A DNA stretch of 64,000 nt from positions 744,001 to 808,000 of the forward strand of contig JAFFJZ010000050.1 in NCBI GenBank assembly GCA_018340375.1, read 5' to 3'. The translations under genes were made by a program, and so were the position numbers. The first letter of the stretch is position 1; each line of letters starts with the position of its first letter. Origin of the DNA: Gonatopus flavifemur (Eukaryota; Arthropoda; Insecta; Hymenoptera; Dryinidae). Below, one piece after another: positions 59,720-64,000 of this stretch. The notes below the pieces were generated by a model. That model searched no databases. It saw only the letters and a program-made list of their open reading frames with translations, and was not told where the DNA came from.

Positions 59720-59949
59720 CCTCCCAATGGAACTCCTTGCAAATCTTCCTCGAACCAAACCATGAATACTGCTGGTTTTTGACTTGTGAATTTGTGTATT
59801 CAGGCTCCAAGCTGTCGGCATTAGCATAACCCAATGTGCACCACGAGGAGGTTGCGCGATCAGACTTTGCACATCGAGTGGCCCTGAAAAGGGCCGTTGA
59901 TTGTCACATGTCTCTCAATTAACAAGTTTGCAACCACGCGTGCATTACC

Positions 59950-61858
59950 TCATGGTTGTCCATTTGGCCACCATACTCTGTTTTGTTCATCGTTAGAGTA
60001 CCTTTTGATGAGCACCTCATTATCGGATCCTATCAAAAACCCATGGTTTCTCAGAATCTCAGGTACAGGTTGGGCATTTTCGAATCGTTTGTTGAGTTTC
60101 CGTCTCATCTTTTCGTGGAATACTTTATCATAGTACATGATGCTTATGGTGTCAAAATGACTCTTCGCCCAGCTGTAGAGTTTTTGTGGCGTCAATATAG
60201 CATTTTGAGGTTTGGCAGTCATACTCGCTCTGTATGCTCCTCTTTTGAAAGTAGCACCGATCCCGTCACAAGCACCTTTACCATGAGCAGTTGCACTGTG
60301 ATGCCATTCAGCGTCAATATTGAAATTTTCTTTGTGATGAACTAAATTCGCGATTTGAAATTTATTTTCGAAGTGCTGCTTTGCTCCGTCACTGGTATGG
60401 ATAATCTTATTCACTTTCTTCACATTGCGTTGAACTCCACGAATTAACGAGGTCTGGATAGCATAAACAGCGGAAGTGTCGTGTTTTAAACTCCCAGATA
60501 AGAATACATAACTCTTGTGCTCAACATCGCGCCCTCCCTTATAATAATAAATGGCAGGGAACACAGTGCATTGGTCGTTATCGAAATGAAATGCTTGTGA
60601 GGCATCCTGGCAGACATATGCGTAGTTCTCAGAAAAATCGAACGTAACCAGTACTTCACCATCGCGAAGATTGTGTTTTCGTTCTTGGATGAAAAGCCTC
60701 TGTTGCTTAGAGATGGATGAATGAGGTTTGAGGATTGTCAGTTTTTTACACAATTCAAGTATAAAATCATCAATTTTCATCACTTCTGTTTGTAGAGTTG
60801 AACGATCCGTTGCTGTCCAAACTGAATATTGAATATCTGTGATGAATGAATTCTCCAGTAGATTATGTAATTTCTCCGAAGACTGAAACTCCTGGACAGT
60901 CATCACATGCGTCTAGATAACAGTCAGCGGGCGGTCTCTCACAAACAATTTCATTGAGGCAGTCTTTGTAATTAGTTAGTGGCTTTTGTGTATCCAACGT
61001 CAGCTTTTGAATATCAATTGCATCCAACATCAATTTCGGATTTTGATGTATTGTGCAAACACAAACTGAATGTAGTCCACAAGCCCCAGGGAGTATGCAA
61101 TTTTTTGGTCTCAGTTGAGCGAACGCGCTGAAGCATATAATATGTTCTGGGTGAGACTGTTTGAATACGGTATAAAGTTCTTTCAAACCCATCAGTAAGA
61201 GACGTTTCTGTTTCAGCGTTCGCTCTCCATCAATTTCCACAGGAACGACATCTTTCGATGCAGGCGTTATCCTGCTTTTCATGTCCCTTGTATAAAATCC
61301 ATATACTTTTTCTGAAGTTGTTTGACAGAGTTTTCTCCCCTCCCTTGCAATACTATCGGGTAAAATGCCAGCTTTCATCCTCAATTCCTTTGATTTGTTG
61401 GCGAAATATCGCGTTGTAACAAATTCTTGGGCGATTTTCCTCGCACTCCAAGATGATGAGGCGATAGTTAAAATTTGTAATTTCAATGGATTGTTGGGTT
61501 CCAAGGTTGAAAATTTCTCCTTGAGCTCATCCAGCATTCCTTCCCGTTCAATTTCTCTGTTCGTGCGTGTATCATTGAGACCTTCGTGTGTCTCATTCTC
61601 CAATTGAACATCCATTCTCATAGAACTCTCAATACTACAAATATTTTGACCGCTATCATTTGATTCATGAACCACATCGTCATTTTGTAATTTGTCCGAT
61701 GAACCCTCTTTTATATATGCAGCACAAATCCTCGAATTCGCGCATAAGTCAGGAAATTGCTGTAACATAACCTCCGATATCTTTCGTAAATTTCTACTGA
61801 CGTACCCGGCAGTTTTAAACGGATTCGCACATCGGTCCGTTCGAAGAATTCGCGGCAT
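59950..61858 (-). pseudogene. DDE-type transposase of an arthropod/cnidarian family, one frameshift
   Basis: The N-terminal frame (61858-60863) starts MPRILRTDRCANPFKTAGYV and contains EKVYGFYTRDMKSRI and LRPKNCILPGACGLHSVCVC, then LDACDDCPGV. The C-terminal frame (60906-59950) continues QEFQSSEKLHNLLENSF and has the catalytic-type motifs VTFDFSENYAYVCQDASQ, IHTSDGAKQHFENKF and AEWHHSATAHGKGACDGIG, ending WWPNGQP. I recognise this set (DFxENYxxxxQD, SDGAxxxxKN, HGKGxCDGIGG) from many uncharacterised transposon proteins. The frames overlap at 60863-60906 and one frameshift near 60890 separates them. Otherwise it looks complete and young. The Transib lies just beyond its 3' side. Confidence 0.75.
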
Positions 61859-62384
61859 CGTGTATTAGATGATCAAATTAATCAGATGAAAATATACGGA
61901 CTCCTAGTACGATTTTATAAGTTAAAACACAAAAACTTCGAGGTTTGAACGTCGCGAACATTCATAAAGTAACAATGTAAAACGATGAATAACAGGAGAC
62001 GAGAAAAACAATTGACGTTACAATGAAACCACATGAAATTAGATGCAGAGATTACTGAACAATACACTGTCAGTTGATAAGAATCGATTTCACGCATTTA
62101 TTCGTTTATTTTCAGCTGATTCATTCGACATCCTGATATACGAAGCCGCGAATTCTTCAAAAAAGCCAATGATTCATTGACTCAAAACAGCCGCACACAA
62201 CGGTAGAAATTCGCGAAAGATATCGGAGGTTAACTTACAGGAATTTCCTGACTCATACGCGAATTCCAGAATTCAAGCTGCATGTATGGAAGAAGGTTCA
62301 TCGTACAAATTACGAGATGACAAGGTGGTTGATGAATTGAATGATAGAGGTGGAAATATTGAAAGTATCGAGAGTTCGATTGTC
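61859..62384. other. Spacer upstream of the minus-strand transposase
   Basis: AT-rich, no gene recognised. It would contain the promoter of the minus-strand transposase and the junction to its inverted partial copy, but no element stood out. Confidence 0.4.
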
Positions 62385-62930
62385 CAGGAGTTTCGCAGTT
62401 CTCGGAGAAATTACATGATCTACTGGAGAATTCTTTGATCACAGGTATTCAATATTCAGTTTGGACGGCAACGGATCGTTCAACTCTACGAACAGTAATG
62501 ATGAAAATTGATAATTTTATACAACAATTGTGCAATAGACTGACAATACTCAAACCTCATTCATTTATGTCTGAGCGACAGAATCCTTTCATCCAGGAAC
62601 GGAAACACAATCTTCGCGATGGCGAAGCACCGATTACATTTGATTTTTTGAGAATTAAGTATATGTCAGCCAGGATGCCCCAAAAGCGTTTGAATTCCGA
62701 TACCGAACAATGCACCATGTTTCCTGCTATTTATTATCACAAGGACGCGATGTTGAGCACAAGAGTTACGTATTCTGATCATAAAGTCTAAAACACAACA
62801 CCTTTGCTGTTTATGCTATTCAGACTTTGCTAATTTCTCGAATTCAACGGAATGTGAGAAGAATGAATGGGATTATCCGTACCAGAGACAGAGCGAAGCA
62901 GTACTTCAGAAATAAATTCCAGGATGAGTA
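62385..62930 (+). pseudogene. Partial inverted copy of the neighbouring DDE transposase
   Basis: The plus strand encodes VQEFRSSEKLHDLLE-like, GIQYSVWTATDRSTLRTVMM, FIQERKHNLRDGEAPITFDF and FPAIYYHKD. This matches the beginning of the 60906-59950 frame in the opposite orientation. The catalytic DFSENYAY motif is DFLRIKYMS here and stops follow. The family-like sequence ends near 62930 (RDRAKQYFRNKFQ-like), exactly where the right arm of the large inverted repeat begins. Confidence 0.8.
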
Positions 62931-62934
62931 TGAT

Positions 62935-64000
62935 CAGGCCCCAAATAATTCTTGAAATCGATATAATATTTGATCCCATCATATGAAATGTGCTTGCGGA
63001 TCATTGAACGTGGTGCGTCCGTTCTGGTTCCCGGAATCCGACCTCAGGTTCATAATGAACGACCAGAACTCCCTCGGGACAAAGATTCACGTCAGAGGAC
63101 GGATGATTACTCATATCCAGACCGTTATACCGAATCTTCCATTCATAATTCCGAAAATCCGGATTCGAAAATCTATCAGCGACCCCAAAAATCTCAGTAT
63201 GACATTGTTTCCACAAATTCAAGAGATTAATAATTCTCCTGACCGCCATATTGGATTACCCATTCGCTATTCCAGAAATTCGAGTCCGGATTCTTGATCA
63301 GTGACCCCAAAAACTTCAGTATGCCAATGTTTCCGCAAATTTAAGCGATGTATGATTCTTCCGAGCGCCATATTGGATCCGCTATTCGTAATTCCGGAAA
63401 TCTAAGTTTGGATCCGTCATCAGCGACCCACAAAACCTCCTTTTCCAATGTTTCAGAAAATTCGAAACGATATTTGAATTTCCGGCCGCCATGTTGGATT
63501 CGCTATTCGCAATTCCAGGAATCTGGGTTTGCATTCTTGTTCCGCGACCCCAAAGACCTCAGTATGACAATTTTTGCACAAATCCGAGGGATTCATAATT
63601 TTTCCGACCGCCATATTGGATCCGCCATTTGTAATTCCGGAAATCTGAGTTCGGGTTCGTCATCAGCGACCCGGGAAACCCCCTTTCCGCATGTTTGAAA
63701 AAATTCGGAGGAATTTTGAATTCCCGGCCGCCATATTGGATCCGTCATTCGCAATTTCAGTATTCCAACCGCATACAATTGATCCGGGAGGCTCGAATTA
63801 CATGCCTTGATCCACAGAACAATCCAACACCCACGAATCGTATTTGCAGGACTGGTTTTGATCATTCTCAACGAGTTCCCCCTTCGTTTCAGCCGCCATA
63901 TTGGCGAAATGACCGCCATGTTCGAAAAACACCATACGGCAATGAAAAGTAGACACTTCAACGAAAATTTTGATTGGTCTCCGAGATCTCTATCTTCGAA
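62935..64000. repeat. Right arm of large inverted repeat with ~121-bp minisatellite
   Basis: Reverse complement of 54219-55515, continuing past the window end. From about 63010 to 63790 it is a minisatellite with CCGCCATATTGGATCCGCC cores or variants near 63243, 63366, 63487, 63606 and 63728. The arms differ by scattered substitutions. Confidence 0.88.

Overview
This window looks like repeat-dense nuclear DNA of an animal, most probably an arthropod and plausibly an insect. It is AT-rich, carries spliced gene remains with GT/AG introns, and nearly every recognisable protein is a eukaryotic transposon protein: Transib, mariner, P/THAP9-like, hAT, R1-like and Jockey/CR1-like reverse transcriptases, and several DDE-type transposase families common in arthropod and cnidarian genomes. 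No rRNA, CRISPR or bacterial-type operon was seen, and I recognise no convincing host housekeeping gene.

Left part (1-12 kb). An inverted pair of DUF7869-like transposase fragments; a ~128-bp minisatellite; a GC-rich 5'- and 3'-truncated R1-like reverse transcriptase; a ~1.9-kb palindrome with internal ~179-bp repeats; a decayed ubiquitin-protease-like (USP) reading frame; then foldback DNA and ~122-bp minisatellites built on a GCGGATCCAATATGGCGG-type core.

12-24 kb. Plus-strand coding remains: a THAP exon pair, a spliced gene of at least five supported exons (14996-18440), a DDE-like transposase pseudogene directly behind it (18.7-20.5 kb), and the C-terminal part of a P/THAP9-type transposase. 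Three insertions have exact boundaries: a 1282-bp Mos1-like mariner (TA), a 1410-bp piggyBac-like foldback (TTAA) and a 2287-bp foldback with a 9-bp target duplication that splits the P-like frame.

24-31 kb. A near-perfect 1.5-kb palindrome and a cluster of small foldback/MITE elements. 31-47.5 kb. A giant inverted repeat with ~6-kb arms, itself built from smaller palindromes, around a minus-strand non-LTR retrotransposon (intact ORF1, broken ORF2). Arm-to-arm comparison gives natural empty sites for later insertions.

47.5-54 kb. ~140-bp tandem repeats, a foldback, and a hAT transposase pseudogene carrying two small insertions. 54-64 kb. The most notable region: a complete 4170-bp Transib element (55550-59719) with CACAGTG termini, a 23-bp spacer and nonamer-like motif, a CCTCC target duplication, and an uninterrupted 677-aa (or 709-aa) transposase retaining RAG1-type catalytic and zinc residues. 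It sits beside a minus-strand DDE-type transposase gene with one frameshift, and both lie between the arms of another large inverted repeat that runs off the window end. All function and family calls rest on reading the sequence and remembered family motifs; no search was run.
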